Positions 1 through 11,493 of a DNA stretch of 64,000 nt are shown one piece after another. Location: assembly GCA_037576195.1 (NCBI GenBank), contig CM075101.1, forward strand, positions 46,934,001-46,998,000, read 5' to 3'. The stretch comes from Phytoseiulus persimilis (lineage: Eukaryota; Arthropoda; Arachnida; Mesostigmata; Phytoseiidae). Under the pieces are notes generated by a model, which worked only from the letters and a program-made list of their open reading frames with translations, was not told the origin of the DNA and searched no databases. The position numbers were made by a program, and so were the translations under genes. How positions within the stretch are numbered: position 1 is the stretch's first letter; the number at the start of each line of letters is the position of its first letter.

Positions 1-738
1 AACAAGGAGTTGATCGCAATCGTCCTTTAAAAACTTGATGTACGGCGCGTCGTGCGCGACGCGGTATAAAAGCTGTCGTTCATGTAGACAAAGCCATTCC
101 ACCTCCGAGGAGCGGGAGAACGACACAAATGCCGTTGGAGTGAGAGAGGTGGATGGAAGCGGAACATAACTCAAATCAGTCGACTCGAGTAGCGCCGGGG
201 GCTCGTGGAGAATATTCCCATACGCCAAGGATACGAAGTTATTTTCGGGAGCGCGTTGCGGCTCCTCGAAGGGGCCGGGCGCACTGAGGGGAGCGAGCCG
301 GACGAACTCTATCGAGAGGACGAGGGGAGCGACTACACTATAGAACGAGGACTGGCCGGTGTTTACGATTACTGCGACAACTTCGACGAAAAGCGTCGTT
401 TGAATATCCTCCCATTCGCTGTTGGTCGGAGGCAGACGAACTCGCTCCGTGTGTGGGATTTCTGAACATAGAACGCTGATGTATCCACCGAGCCGAGGCC
501 GCATTCGAGCTCTGGTCGGTGTGCTCCTCCATCTCCAGAGCCTAGTCGCCCCTGGTCTAGAGCTGCGATGGCACGAGTTCTCGGGTCCGCGGAGAGTTCC
601 AATGCCTTCCGTCTGACGGATCTCTGCCCTGCTGCCCGGTCTCTCTCCGAGCGAATTTCGCCGTCTGAGGTTGAAAACTTCGGCTGATCCTTCGAGGGAT
701 CTACTTCCTGACGGGACTTCCGGGAGCCGCTCCACATC
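1..738 (-). CDS. Candidate coding frame, 246 codons, running off left edge
   Basis: One minus-strand frame is open from a TGA at 741-739 through the window edge. The only ATG in frame is at 504-502, so this would be either a first exon from there or an internal/last exon with an acceptor between about 740 and 505. The half nearest the edge has a mixed hydrophobic and charged composition, including VNTGQSSFYSVVAPL and LLYRVAHDAPYIKFLKDD, with few Arg or Ser, unlike most other open frames here. I recognise no domain. A plus-strand frame at 205-465 is codon-aligned in antisense and rich in Asp and Glu, so the strand is not certain. The far upstream part (740-560) is Arg/Ser-rich and may be intron or untranslated. 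Confidence 0.3.
205..465 (+). other. Antisense-aligned open frame opposite the edge frame
   Basis: This plus-strand frame of 86 codons begins at a GTG, not an ATG, and ends at TGA 463-465. It is the exact codon-phase complement of the minus-strand frame at 1-738, so each makes the other look open. It is acidic (DELYREDEGSDY) and could itself be an exon, but I see no good acceptor before it. I keep it only as the alternative to the minus-strand call. Confidence 0.12.
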
Positions 739-1118
739 TCACCGTGCGGAGCGGGACAATGCAAAGTACGCGGACACGCTCAGACCGAGTTCTCCGAGCC
801 GAAGCACGATGTGCGGATTTCGGAAACATCTGTCGCCCCGCACACTTGAAGACCTCCTTGTCGATGGATGCTCCTGAGGCCACTCCGTGACTGAGGAATC
901 GACGCTGATACATGACCTCGAGGGAGAGGCGGGACTTCAGGTTGGCCCACTTTCTCCCACGAGTGCACCTTGCCGGCACGTGTCTCCCTCCGATTCCTAT
1001 ATCTATATGATCTGCTCAAAACACCTTCGACGGCAGGCCGCTTCTCTCGCTGAGGCTGCTGCTCGTTGATTCGTTCGTGCGTTTACTCGATGCCTGCTCG
1101 CGTCGTCTGGGGTCGGCT

Positions 1119-1142
1119 GGTTGGTTCGTTCGTTCGTTCGTT
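1119..1142. repeat. Tetranucleotide array (GGTT)2(CGTT)4
   Basis: Six 4-bp units in a row, two GGTT then four CGTT, are read directly from the sequence. It is one of several short tetranucleotide arrays in the window. Confidence 0.95.
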
Positions 1143-1645
1143 GAGGGATGGGTTCAGAGAACGCCCGGGGATATGTCATCGCTCTCAGCGGACTTGTGGC
1201 ACGTCCCGGAGTCAACGCCTAGAGTCAAGTGAAGAGGCATGCTCCCGAAGCGCGGATCTCTCCGAGGACTTTCCAGAACCAAACAGGAGAAAACTGCACG
1301 GCAACATTTAACTCATAGCTCCGAGCAGGAGGGACGGAAGTCGAGGACTCGATTTTCCACCGGTCATCGGATGCGTCTTTTGGGAACGTACCGCTCGAGC
1401 CGCTTTCGGCATGAAAAGAACGGAGAGAGAGGAAGAAATCTTCTTCGTCATCTCTTACTTGACGCCGGTGTGTCGTCCCCATCGACTGAAGGAGTTCCGC
1501 TTGAAAGGGACCAACGCTACTCAATGGAGCAAAAATTTTCGCCTTTTGTGTCCACCGGGTTCGAGTAGGAGACCTGGGGACGATGGAGGGTTCGTCCGTC
1601 GCCCTCCGTCCGCCCTTCCCCTCCATCGTGTCCGGAGGGACGGGC

Positions 1646-1656
1646 GGGGGGGGGGG
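1646..1656 (+). repeat. Poly-G tract, 11 G
   Basis: Uninterrupted run of 11 G on the plus strand within a G-rich context. Confidence 0.95.
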
Positions 1657-2865
1657 CGAGGCCGGCAAACTGACTTCACCGCACTCGCTCGTCAACCACC
1701 GAGAATCATACTCTCAAAACGGGACCACCGTCACTCGGGGGAGGGGGGCACGGCGCTCCACTTGCCGCCTCCTCCTGACTTCGTTAGCTTTGAAACTCGT
1801 CCTGGAGCAACAGCTGGCATTCTGACCGGAACGAGACCTGAAAATCATCACGACCGTGATGAGTTGCATTGCACCGAGTCGGCTTGGGGCTCAACAAGCC
1901 ATTGGCGCTCAGTCGGAGCCGTTGCGCAAAACATCCGAATTCCGTCATTGGTGCGCTCGCACTCCCTCGCAACCGGGTGAGCGAATAAGAAAACACGATT
2001 AGGCGCATCATCGATCAATCAACAGCGAGGGAGAATCGCGCGCAGAAAAAATCGAGCGGAAGCGAAGCGAGAAGGGGTGATCTCTCGCAAGAATCCGTCT
2101 CTGAAAATATTTACATGCGTTCCTCGCTGCCGGCCGCTGTCAGCGATTTCATCTGATCAGCTTGGAAGAACTTGATTTCGATCAAGTAAATGGCGGGATA
2201 AGAATAAGGCCAACCTCAGATTTCGCAGTCCCGTGTCTAGCGAGAAGCTCCGGTCAGGTTTCGATCGGGCGATCCATGCGAAACCCCGGTGTTCCCGAGG
2301 ACGAGCGCTACCTGGTTTCATCTCCAGACGACATCGGTCAAAGGAACAAGGAGTTGAGAATGACAGGAGTCCGAAATCGGGATCTCGTCGCGACAGGAAG
2401 AAACTGTTCTGGAGAAACGATCTCGCGCGACTGAGATGCCAGGGAACGAGACACCGAGGGACTGATCCGGCTGATTGCGAGTTCCGTTGTGCGGCGTCGT
2501 TGTTTCTTTCCCGGTGCCGCCGCCCCGCCCCCACCGTAACAGCGGGAAAAACTTTCCAACTCGAGGCACTTCTGGCTGCAGCCACTGAGTTATGCCACAG
2601 GGTCGACTGACGGGCTGGTCTCTCACGGCCCGGTCCGATGTGCAGGACCTTCCAAGTTGAGTGAAACAATGGGGAGCGGAGCGCCATTTGCAATTCTTAT
2701 GGCAGTCTCTTCCCGCAAACAGCGTTCTCTCTTGCCGACGCTCTGTTTTGCGTGGTGCACGTCGCACGCCGCCGCTACTTCAGCCACGGCTATTCGAGAG
2801 GAGTAGGGTTTCGTATGGCGAGTTGTTCCGCCAACGCCGCGTACCGAGCGGGCCTTGTTTCAGAA

Positions 2866-3271
2866 TCAACTGTGATTCCACCCAATGCACAGACATAAAA
2901 AAAAAGTTGCGTTCGCCCGCCTCGAATAAGCTACGCGCCAGAACAGCGACTTGGGCCACGTTGATACGACCCTGATACAGCCCGGCCGCCTGCCTGCCTC
3001 GCTGTCGTCGAGTCGACGGGCCGTATCGTGATCAGTAGAAAGTCGAGAGTATCCACCAGCGACCTCCAGAGCTCGAGTTCGGACGTCGAAGAACTCATGC
3101 AATCCCAACTCAATCTCGGGGCGCGATTGAGATGAAATCATACAATCATCAGCATTCGAACTCGATGTGGTCGAGAAAACATCGAGCCCCGCAGATTCAG
3201 GCGGTTCCTCGCCTCTCCCAAATACGTAGTTGTGCACATGGAAAGCCGAAAGGGGAATTCGGCACTTGGGG
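2866..3271 (-). CDS. Candidate exon, minus strand
   Basis: On the minus strand a frame is open from a possible acceptor (TTGCAACAG ending at 3272) to a TGA near 2866. The first two thirds has a balanced composition, with stretches such as FHVHNYVFGRGEEPPESAG and PEIELGLHEFFDVRT. The last third is less convincing. The segment begins one base into a codon, and the candidate exon upstream at 3913-4121 ends with two bases, so a join across a roughly 640-nt intron would keep frame. No domain is recognised. Chance cannot be excluded. Confidence 0.15.
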
Positions 3272-3912
3272 CTGTTGCAAAACCGGACGAATCAACAAAC
3301 TCATCAGGAGATGCGTCCAGTGTTCAACGGCTCCAGCAAAAGAAAAATGGCCGCCCAGTGAACTTCGATTGCGGAATGCGATCCCATGGAAGTGTGAGAA
3401 TCTCCCAGAGAGAAAAGAATAACGGTCCTCTTTTTTGAGCTGTTCGCCGCCTCTCTACTGCATCGAAGGTTTCTTCGGACTCTCGCTACGAGCCCGTCTA
3501 CTGCGCCTCCTGAATCGTTGGGGGGAGATTCTGCTTGCGAGCATCTTCACGCAGGAACAACAGAAAGGGACCTGTCTGGCAGCCGCGCCCGACCAGCGGT
3601 CTCTGGTCGGCTCGGCTCACCCAACGAAAACATCGCAGTGGCCCCAGGGTCCACAAACCCCCCCCCTCCTCGTCGTTGTCTGCGGGACTACCCTACGAGC
3701 TGAGTCAGTGATAATCCCAGGGAAATCGACATTCGATGCGCTTCTGCCTCCGAAGTCCCCCGTGGATTGTTGAATACACTGTCACTGATCCTTCGATTCG
3801 GTATGCCAGGCGGCCATCTCCCTCCGTGCATCCCTCCCACTCCCGGCGTTGCTCGTCTTCGAGCCGATGTCATGATCGCTATCTCTGGCCGCCGTGTACA
3901 TCAATGACTGAC

Positions 3913-4121
3913 CTCGGAGATGGTCTATCTACATGCACTTTGGCGAGTTCAGGCCTCACAGAGCGAACCAAGGAGTTCATATCGGGACCGGCCTTCAGGT
4001 CGAGCCTGACGATAGGGTTTCGCGAGCGGACTCCTAGCGGCTCGATGACGATCGCCGAGAGCCGACTTCGACCCCATTCATCGTGGCAGCATCCAGAACG
4101 ATCGGAACTTTCGATCTTCCG
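3913..4121 (-). CDS. Candidate exon, minus strand
   Basis: The minus frame starts after a possible acceptor (GAATTCTAG at 4122-4130) and stays open for 80 codons to a TAG at 3881-3879. A donor-like AG|GTCAGT at 3913/3912 would end it after 69 codons plus two bases, in phase with the candidate exon at 2866-3271. The peptide includes LSAIVIEPLGVRSRNPIVRL and PELAKVHVDRPSP, which is ordinary globular composition. The opposite strand is also open over much of this span. I do not recognise the protein. Confidence 0.18.
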
Positions 4122-6978
4122 CTAGAATTCAGCTCGAGGCCGAAGCCGGCCGACCGCGGAAACGGACGATGGCGCTACTCGCTCGCGGAATCACTCGAGC
4201 CGACGTTGTTCACGGCAGAACCGAACAGCTGAAGTTTGAGATAATCTCCGAGTAGGGAATTCGTGTCGCGTTTAGGCTTCGCGCTTCGGTGACACGGCAC
4301 TCGAAACCGATGCAGACCTGCTCAACCAAGCCGAGCCGGCGCGGCGGATGAACCGACCGAGAGACGGACTGCCATGGGGCTTTTCGGTTGGTGGACCAGC
4401 GAGCGATCCCGAGAGCACAAAAAGTTCGTACACACGCTGCGATTGGTAATTACTCGCCGAGAGGTCAACGAGAGGGGCAATGCATGGAACGATGGTGCAT
4501 AACCGACACGAAGCCGCGGGCACGAGCAAATATACTCCCTGTTTATAGATGGTATCGAAGCAGCCGATCGTCGCCCGGATTAACCGATCGGATCGTGCAT
4601 CGACGGCCAGCCCAGATCGACGAGCGAACCCGACTTTAGAGCCCAAACGGCTAAATTCGAATTTCCGATGCTCGGATCGAGGTCCAACATTCTCCAAACA
4701 TGGCCGCCTCGATGTTCCAGTCGATTCGGTTGAGGTTCCGAACTCGTGACTCAACCGTTTTCCGAGCGTTCGTGAAATCGACGAAGTGCCCGTAGTCCGA
4801 GCCGCGCGATGCAATAATACGGAAAAACAATGGCGAGATTAGAGCGCCAGCCGCCACGCCGTACATTTTTCTAATCTATATTTGCATGAATGTCATTGTT
4901 TGTGTTTGTCCTTTTGTGTCGCCGGCCTGCATTGAGAAGATCCATGCTCCCGCTAAATACTTGATTCAATTTGCTTCATTGGATGCCGTCGTTGCCGGTG
5001 TTTCTGCGTGCATCTCCACCGCTGCGAAAGCTTGCGGACTGTTGCAGCAAAACGTTCCGTTGTTCTGCATGATTAGAAAATGACTGCCGGGATTGCTGGT
5101 GGTGGTAAGGACGATGATGAGATCCGCGCAACTGTGGCGTGCGTTCGAGCACCGCACGTCAGAGCTATCAAGTGCAGCGGTTTTCTTCCCGAGCGGACGT
5201 CTGCTGACCCATCCGTTCGCGGCCCCCGCTCGTCTACGCGTTCCAAGTATTCCATCATTAGCGGCTTCGCTCAATTTCATCCATTTGCGTCTAGTTTCGT
5301 TCGTTCACAATACCAACTGATCTTTTTTCTCTCCGAGGCTTCGGAGGCCTGTGCCGCCGCAATCTAACTCGAAACTCGGTTTCGGCGCTACTCGCACTTT
5401 TCCCGCGAAACTGAGAAACAGCGCTGTTGGAGCCCCGTTGACGCGGTCCCAACTTTTTTTCTGTCGTTTCTAACGTTTTCGTGTTAAGCAGCGATATTTC
5501 TTGTTCCCTTCTCCGGGATGTCGCCAGCGGTGACCCGATCGGGTCCCGGAATTTCGTAGTCGGGAGCTTGTGTTTCGCTCGAATCCAATTTTCGCATCGA
5601 ATGTGTTGTAGTTCGTCCGGACGACGCATTATAGGCCGGACCGGCCATGCGCTCCCGGGAATATTTCGCGGCCACCACAGCTGGATTCGGTCGAGAACGC
5701 CAACCACGTCGCCGGTGGGCGTCGTTTTTCCCGTCGTCGCGTCGGCCGCTGCGGCCGCAAAGCCCGCTCCCATGAACGGTGCAGCGTGATTGCACGACGA
5801 CGAGATTGATTCTTCGAATGAAATTCGATCGACTGACCGTGTTCGGCAACTTTCTCTTCCATAATACCGGATCAGCCGAAACTTCTCGCTTCCGACGTGT
5901 CTCGTTTCTTGAGGGCCGTCGGCGAGCCGAGAGAACGGTCCTAGAGCTCGAGCCCAGGAACAATCGCGTCCTGCCGAACCTGTGGCAGGAAATTCAGAAT
6001 TCGTCTAGGCTCCCCATTTGAGTTGTTTATTTATTCTCGACGCCGGCTTCCGGCTTTGCATTGCAGAACAAAATGCGGAGCCCACATTGCGTAGTCGCAA
6101 AAAAAGGACCCGGGAGCTCGGGTCCTATCAAAACGGTGGCAGCAGGCGCTGGCTGCCATAAAAGGGCATAAGGTTGATTCCTTTCCGATATTTCCATTTC
6201 TCCCGAACTCGTCCGGCGCGGGTTGAGGCGCGGGTTGGGGCGCGGGTTGGGGCCCGGAACGCTTCGATACAGATTGTGACTTCTGCTGCTGCGGGTAAAG
6301 GGCTGCTCCTGCTGCTCAATGGGGAATGCTGGAACGAATATATCAGCGAGGATGAGGATTGCGTCGATCTTGGCTCAAAACAATTCAGGCAACGTATCGT
6401 ATCATCCCGGAGGAGTTCATCGGGGGGAATCGACACCCTGTCCAAGTTGTCCCCCGCCCGCGCGAGAAGAGAGGTTGAAGTGAAATACCCGCAATCGCGG
6501 TGGGTTGGCATCGCAGTGGGTCCGACCCCAGCTGCTCGTCAGATTCTCGATATCTACAGAAGGCGGAAGTCTCGCATTCGAATCATCCTGTTTATCCGTG
6601 ACTCACGGATTATTCTCGGACGTAAAACCCAAACGATCTCAATTATACGCCGAGAGAGAACAGCATGGGGTCGAGTTGCCCAACACGTTGCGCTCTGCCG
6701 TCTCCTTGACGTGATAACGTCTCTCCTTGAGTGCAAGGTGTTGTCCTTTCAGGATTCGTCATTCATGCAACGGAAACCCACGTGACTCACAACCTAGTTT
6801 CGTTTCCGAACTCTGTCGGTGCTGAGCCGATTCGGTCCCATCTTCTTTTTGGAAGTCTGTGAATCTTCGGAAGAAGCTCGGTCAACTCAATTCAAGTTCT
6901 GTTACGACATCTGAGACACTGGCAGTTGGGTACGGGAGTCACAGGAGATGGAAATAAGATGGAATCGGAAAGTTTGCT
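4122..6978. other. Unassigned stretch with a small tandem repeat
   Basis: No supported gene. Several overlapping open frames of 60-203 codons lie on both strands. One is a 71-codon minus frame with its own ATG at 4866-4651; it has no recognised motif. The 3 x 12-bp repeat at 6216-6251 is inside this stretch. Confidence 0.5.
6216..6251. repeat. Three tandem 12-bp units
   Basis: Three copies of a 12-bp unit GCGCGGGTTGRG follow each other without gaps; the first differs from the others by one base (GAG versus GGG). The unit is a multiple of three, so overlapping frames show four-residue repeats that are a consequence of the DNA repeat. Confidence 0.9.
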
Positions 6979-7632
6979 TCATTTACATGAACTCATCATT
7001 CGAGTAACAAGGCTATTGGTGGGAACAGTCCAGTTCACCTTCAATGCAGGCCCACCCAGCGACCAGAAGTCTTTGAGCATCGAAAAGCGAGTGTCATCGA
7101 GGTCGGCGAAAAAACCTGGATCTCTCCATGCAGAGGGTCAAGGTGACCGTCTTGGACGACCAGTCTCGTGCACCTCACATCCACCCAAATGCGAAGCTTG
7201 GGCGATGACGATTATTATATGTTCTCCGGTGTAAGGAGCGCTTGGTCCCGGATCATTGGGCTCGCCTTTCGATCCTTCTCCAGAGCCAGCCTCTCCTGGA
7301 ACTCCAGCGTTCTCGAAAGCTCGATGAGGAATAGGGTAAATCGGCTGATCGAAGTCAGGAAAAGGCTTGAATCGGGTGAGGGGGGAAATGCCCGGCGGGA
7401 AGAGCGGGAGTCGAGCTCTTACAATGCTGCCGGGGAAAGTTCTCCCAGCAGACAAAAGTTTCCCCTCTCTCGAAGCAGAATCTAGCCGTGAGGCAGTTGT
7501 ATCGAAGAAGAAATCATGGGTGTAGTTCGCATAGCTCACAAGAGAGAAGACCGGCCAGCCGGGCGGTCCAACGACCATCCTACCAAACGACGGAAAGACC
7601 CGCCGCTTGGAGTCCGAGTATTGGGTCCACAT
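6979..7632 (-). CDS. Candidate two-exon gene, 198 codons if spliced
   Basis: The first segment runs from an ATG at 7632 to 7179; a donor-like GGAT|GTGAGG follows. A 57-nt intron (7178-7122) would contain CTTGAC as a branch-like site and end in GAGAG. The second segment runs from 7121 to a TGA at 6981-6979 and keeps frame, giving 151 codons, a split Tyr codon and 46 more. The first part is Pro/Gly/Phe-rich near its end (for example FPDFDQPIYPIPHRAFENAG and a GEAGSGEGSKGEP stretch). The second is compact and mixed (FFADLDDTRFSMLKDFWSLG). No signal peptide or known domain is evident. The in-phase short intron and residue mix are the support; both could arise by chance. Confidence 0.25.
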
Positions 7633-8942
7633 CGATGCCCTGCCAGTGACCTATTTCCCAACTCAAACAAAACTCTCGCTGTCCGTTGCTTCCAGGGAAC
7701 GGACAACGAACGTTCCTACGCGGAGAGTTCCCCGGTAACAAACCCAATTTTCCCGATTCGAAGCCACAGAGTTGTGGTCTTTCGATATTTTATTTTGAAA
7801 CAGAGAGTCGGCCGAGATCATCCCCGCTATCAGGAACGAGATATCATTCCGTTGTCATAGTATTCGTCCTGAATGAGTAGATCGCAGTCCCGGTGGAACT
7901 GAAGTGCACTTCAAAGTTTCCGCCATCTTCTGATTGCGGAACAAGTCCTTGAATTTCATGAGCAGCACCTCAAAGGTCGCCGAGACGGAGCGCGGAATAA
8001 GTCGGCAATGAACGGATAGTCGGCAACCGGCGCCAGGCAAAGAGATGGCCATCTTTAATCAAAAAGTTGAGTTATTCCACCACTCCCTCGCCTATCCGCT
8101 GGCCGAGCGTGGGCAATAGATGAGACCCATCATTTAACGGAACCATTTGCTGTCAGCTCAACTGCTGCTTCCGCAGCTGTGCGTACAGAAGCAGCCGCCG
8201 ACCTCTTCGAAGTATTAGCGAAGCACCGCCGGAGTCGAACTCGACAAGTTCTTCATTATTTCTCCAAATCGGAAACCCACGGTCTCTCCAGTTAGGGGCG
8301 ACACGGCTGAGTTCATCGCTGAGATGCTCCGTCGGGAGTTTTCGGTTCGAGGGAACTGCTAATCGGTGCGTAAAAACGCGCTGAGAAATCTTGACATTTC
8401 TTCACGCTCCGGTTTACGTCTCCCTACCCGAAGCGCGTCTCCGCTTTCAAATTGAATCACCGATAGAGCACGCAGGCCAGTTCTCCCGCCTTATCGTTCC
8501 CGTTGAACTAGTTTGCTGGAGGAAGATGGAACACTGTGAGACTCCGCTCGGGGACGGGGGCGCTGTGCGCTCATGAGAACGAAGCTTAGAGAGTTTGCTT
8601 CTGCGTCGCGATATCGGCGCATCAGTGGTAGACAACGAAGGAAACTGGTTGGGTGACTCGGGGCTGGAAGTCGTTGCGGGTACAGGAGGTGCGGATGGCG
8701 GTCTTATCGTTTTTGAATATTGATGGTCGCGAGAAGCAAACAAATAGATCCTTCCTCAAGATGGATGGTGGCGCACGATAAGGTCATGACCGGGCCGAGA
8801 AATGATGTCGGCAGCCAGCAACCGGTGATCGATCTCAATTGGCATCTTGGTATCAGTAGTTTCAATGAAACACTTCGCTGAACACCCTCCTTGGTGCGCC
8901 GAGAACTTCGCCGACGATACGCGAATCGAGTTTCAGAGCTCA

Positions 8943-9092
8943 GGAGTCGAGAGAGAACGTGAAAGAGGACGAAGAGACAGGGAGGAGCGAGGCAACTAGA
9001 GAGAGAGAGAGAGATAAAGGGAGAGAGGACGAGAACACACGGGAGAGGGGGAAGATAGGGCGAGTGGTGGGACGAGAAGGAGACAAGTGGAC
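8943..9092 (+). repeat. Purine-rich tract with (AG)n core
   Basis: About 150 nt are strongly biased to A and G on the plus strand, with an alternating AG core at 8998-9014. Such tracts are common in animal noncoding DNA and can adopt triplex structures. Confidence 0.85.
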
Positions 9093-9759
9093 AAGACCAT
9101 CCTGTAGCAGGTGGTGATTTCGCCCGGCAGGTCTCGCTTTTTCTGCTTGTTCCTATTCTTCTTCTCTAAGCTTCAATTCTGTGGATCACAGAAATCCTCT
9201 ACGTCGTAAAAAAAATTGCTTTCCGAGTACTGAGTGACTCAAAGGAGCAATGCTAGGCTCTGGTCCACACTGCTTGCGAAGGCGGGAAGCGCCAGCGACC
9301 GGTCATTGTTTTGTACGTTGTGGGCAAACTTTCCGCGTGATCACAGGCGCCAGAGCACGAAGATCAACCATGTAAGGCTCATTTCTCCTTTACCTGTAAG
9401 CACGAAAGACGTTGTCGTTAGTGATAATAGACAGCCGGTTCGCATGTTTGAGTTACGAGTGTACGGCGACACTCACGTACAACCGAGGCAGGGCCTCCAT
9501 CTCAGCGAACGATCAACCCATCTGGATGGACATGCATCTCGAGCGATAGCTGTAGAAAATGAACCTCAGAGTCGTGGGAACGGTCCGCTACCTCGGAGCC
9601 GGACTGATAATCGGCCGTATCGGATCAGTGATGTGTGGATCGATCGGCATGCTGAACGGAACGAGGATCGGAAGGAAAAATCGTCGGAGCAACATTGCCA
9701 ACCCGAACGATGAATGGGCCTTAGACCTGGATCCTTTGGAGCAGCGTAACAAGCTCGGA

Positions 9760-9830
9760 TCATTAGTTTGACGGCTTCCCAGTTGTGAGTTTTTTCCTGA
9801 TTATTTGTTCCAAAACCATCAAACTAATGA
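9760..9830. repeat. 12-bp inverted repeat able to form a hairpin
   Basis: TCATTAGTTTGA at 9760-9771 is the perfect reverse complement of TCAAACTAATGA at 9819-9830, with 47 nt between. Pairing continues inward with GG/CC and TT/AA separated by single mismatches. A short outer pairing, CAGCG (9742-9746) with CGCTG (9837-9841), is possible. It could be a small-RNA precursor, a foldback remnant or chance; the arms are short for a microRNA. Confidence 0.7.
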
Positions 9831-9989
9831 AACCGCCGCTGTGATTGGAGTCGTTCGGAGTCGATGAATCCACGAATAGCTCAAAGCACAAAGCGGAGAG
9901 GGAGTTGTGCACTGTTCGAACCACTCGTTCTGCTCCGCGATTCGCGGTGTCATCGCTGTTGCAGCCACGGTCCGCTCATGCTCAAACGG

Positions 9990-10093
9990 GAGATGAGTAG
10001 AGAGAGAGATACACAGAGATCAAGAGCGAGCGCGCGCGCGAGAGGGAGAGAGTGAGAGAGAGAGAGGGCGCGCGAACGAGAGTGAGAGAAATG
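9990..10093 (+). repeat. Purine-rich tract with (CG)5 and GA runs
   Basis: A roughly 100-nt block of GA dinucleotides is interrupted by a (CG)5 alternation at 10031-10040. The mix of GA and CG alternation is a simple-sequence feature and not coding. Confidence 0.85.
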
Positions 10094-10581
10094 GGGAGCG
10101 AGAAGGCGTGAGTTACGGCTGGAGCCGAGCCTTTTGTCTTTCATTTTCCAGTTCATCGATCCCTGCTCGTACCAGGCCGGAGATTTCGTGTGTATCCTCC
10201 GGTTTCTGATGCAATCTGTTCGGAACGTCGGACCGTTGATCATGCAACCACGTAGCATGATTGGGGCGGAAGACAGTTCTGTGCACTGAGCAACTGCGTC
10301 TCCATTATGAGGCGGCGGCCAGCTTCCAGGTCGAATCCGTACCAACCGAGCAGAGATCCGAGACCAACGTTCTCGGTGCGCTTCTTCCTGCCAGCGTATC
10401 TCCACCGCGAGGAATACCGCTTACGTGCCTGATTTTGCGCGATCGGATCACAGCACGTGACCTCCCCTCGCTCTATGTAGATCTGTTTTCCTTCGTTCCT
10501 CTTCCGTTGCTTCCGAGGTTCCAGATTTCTCTTCTCGAAGTCGAGCGACCGAGCGGGCGAGGGCGACGCGTAGAACGCTGC

Positions 10582-10589
10582 TATAAATA
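10582..10589 (+). promoter_or_regulatory. TATA-box-like TATAAATA
   Basis: TATAAATA matches the metazoan TATA consensus and lies 37 bp before an ATG at 10626. The motif alone is weak evidence; similar motifs occur at 64-71 and 40028-40035. Confidence 0.15.
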
Positions 10590-10625
10590 CGAGTCATTCG
10601 TAATTGAGTTGCTCCTGTCGGCCGT

Positions 10626-10823
10626 ATGATTCTGTCACTGTGTCTGATCTGTCGGAAGGTCAGACCACCCGGCGTTTCCTTTCTCCCCGTCGTCAAGAGC
10701 TGGTTTTTAGCTCTTCGAAAGATGCTTGAACTCGATCACTTGAGCACCCTCAGTCTCGTCGTTAACTCTGTGCCGCGTGGCTCCGCCTCCCCATTCACTC
10801 GTTCCGCTGATTTCAGGAGATAA
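10626..10823 (+). CDS. Small open frame downstream of a TATA-like motif
   Basis: An ATG-initiated frame of 65 codons starts with MILSLCLICRKV, a short hydrophobic beginning, and ends at TAA near 10823. A donor-like AAG|GTCAGA falls after codon 11, so only the first codons may be exon. The close TATA-like motif would leave a very short leader. No homologue is recognised. Confidence 0.12.
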   Translation: MILSLCLICRKVRPPGVSFLPVVKSWFLALRKMLELDHLSTLSLVVNSVPRGSASPFTRSADFRR

Positions 10824-11462
10824 CCTCGCGTCATGTGATGTTTTTCCGAATACCTCCTTTCTCGGAGTTCTGATCCCCGCCGACGGGCTCGAACACCAGC
10901 TGTAGCAGAGACAAGCCGATATAAAACAAATTCGGGCCGATCATTCGGCAGTAACCCCGGAGCGGAGCTTTACGCGGACGAGCGGCCGTACACAGGTAAA
11001 CGAGAGACGCATAGGTAAATAAACGAGCTCGTGGCACTCATGATGCAAGCCGGGCCGCTCAGCTTATCAGATGTCGTCATAAAGTTCCTGCTCCGCACGA
11101 ATTATTGTACGTTGCACGCTCACCAACGTAACAGCAGAGGTTTGGTCGGGTTCACTTCTGTTCTCGGGCCGAGTTTCAAATATTCGACTTCAAACTCGGG
11201 GTCGCACAACACGGGGGAGCTTCATGCGGGGCCGCTTTTACGATCGCATCGATTGTCGTCGAATTCGGTCGCATAGTACACAGGCACGCCCGGGCTGTCA
11301 CGCAGCAAAGCGACTGCCGTCACGGCACTCGGCTCACTTGGAACTTTGCTGATTCCGAGAACGGAATGCACATCGCCACCAAAAGTTCTCGCCGCCTCCA
11401 TCTCACTCTGGAATTGGGCTTTTACGAACCCGGCTCGCTCAACAGTCCGCGCGGCCCTGCTG

Positions 11463-11493
11463 CTCGCTCGCTCGCGGTCGGTCGGTCGGTCGG
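11463..11493. repeat. Tetranucleotide arrays (CTCG)3 and (CGGT)n
   Basis: Three CTCG units run directly into four CGGT units; both are read directly. Confidence 0.95.

Larger units (their letters stand above)
742..2865. other. Unassigned stretch
   Basis: I see no supported gene here. Overlapping open frames of up to 189 codons exist on both strands (for example 1411-1980 plus and 1225-1695 minus). They are short, overlap each other and show no recognised motif. The stretch holds the GGTT/CGTT array at 1119-1142 and an 11-G run at 1646-1656. Confidence 0.5.

Noticed and set aside
8065-8299. 78-codon plus-strand open stretch with DLFEVLAKHRR
   Set aside because: Begins without a start or clear acceptor, and the minus strand over 8.2-8.35 kb is equally protein-like.
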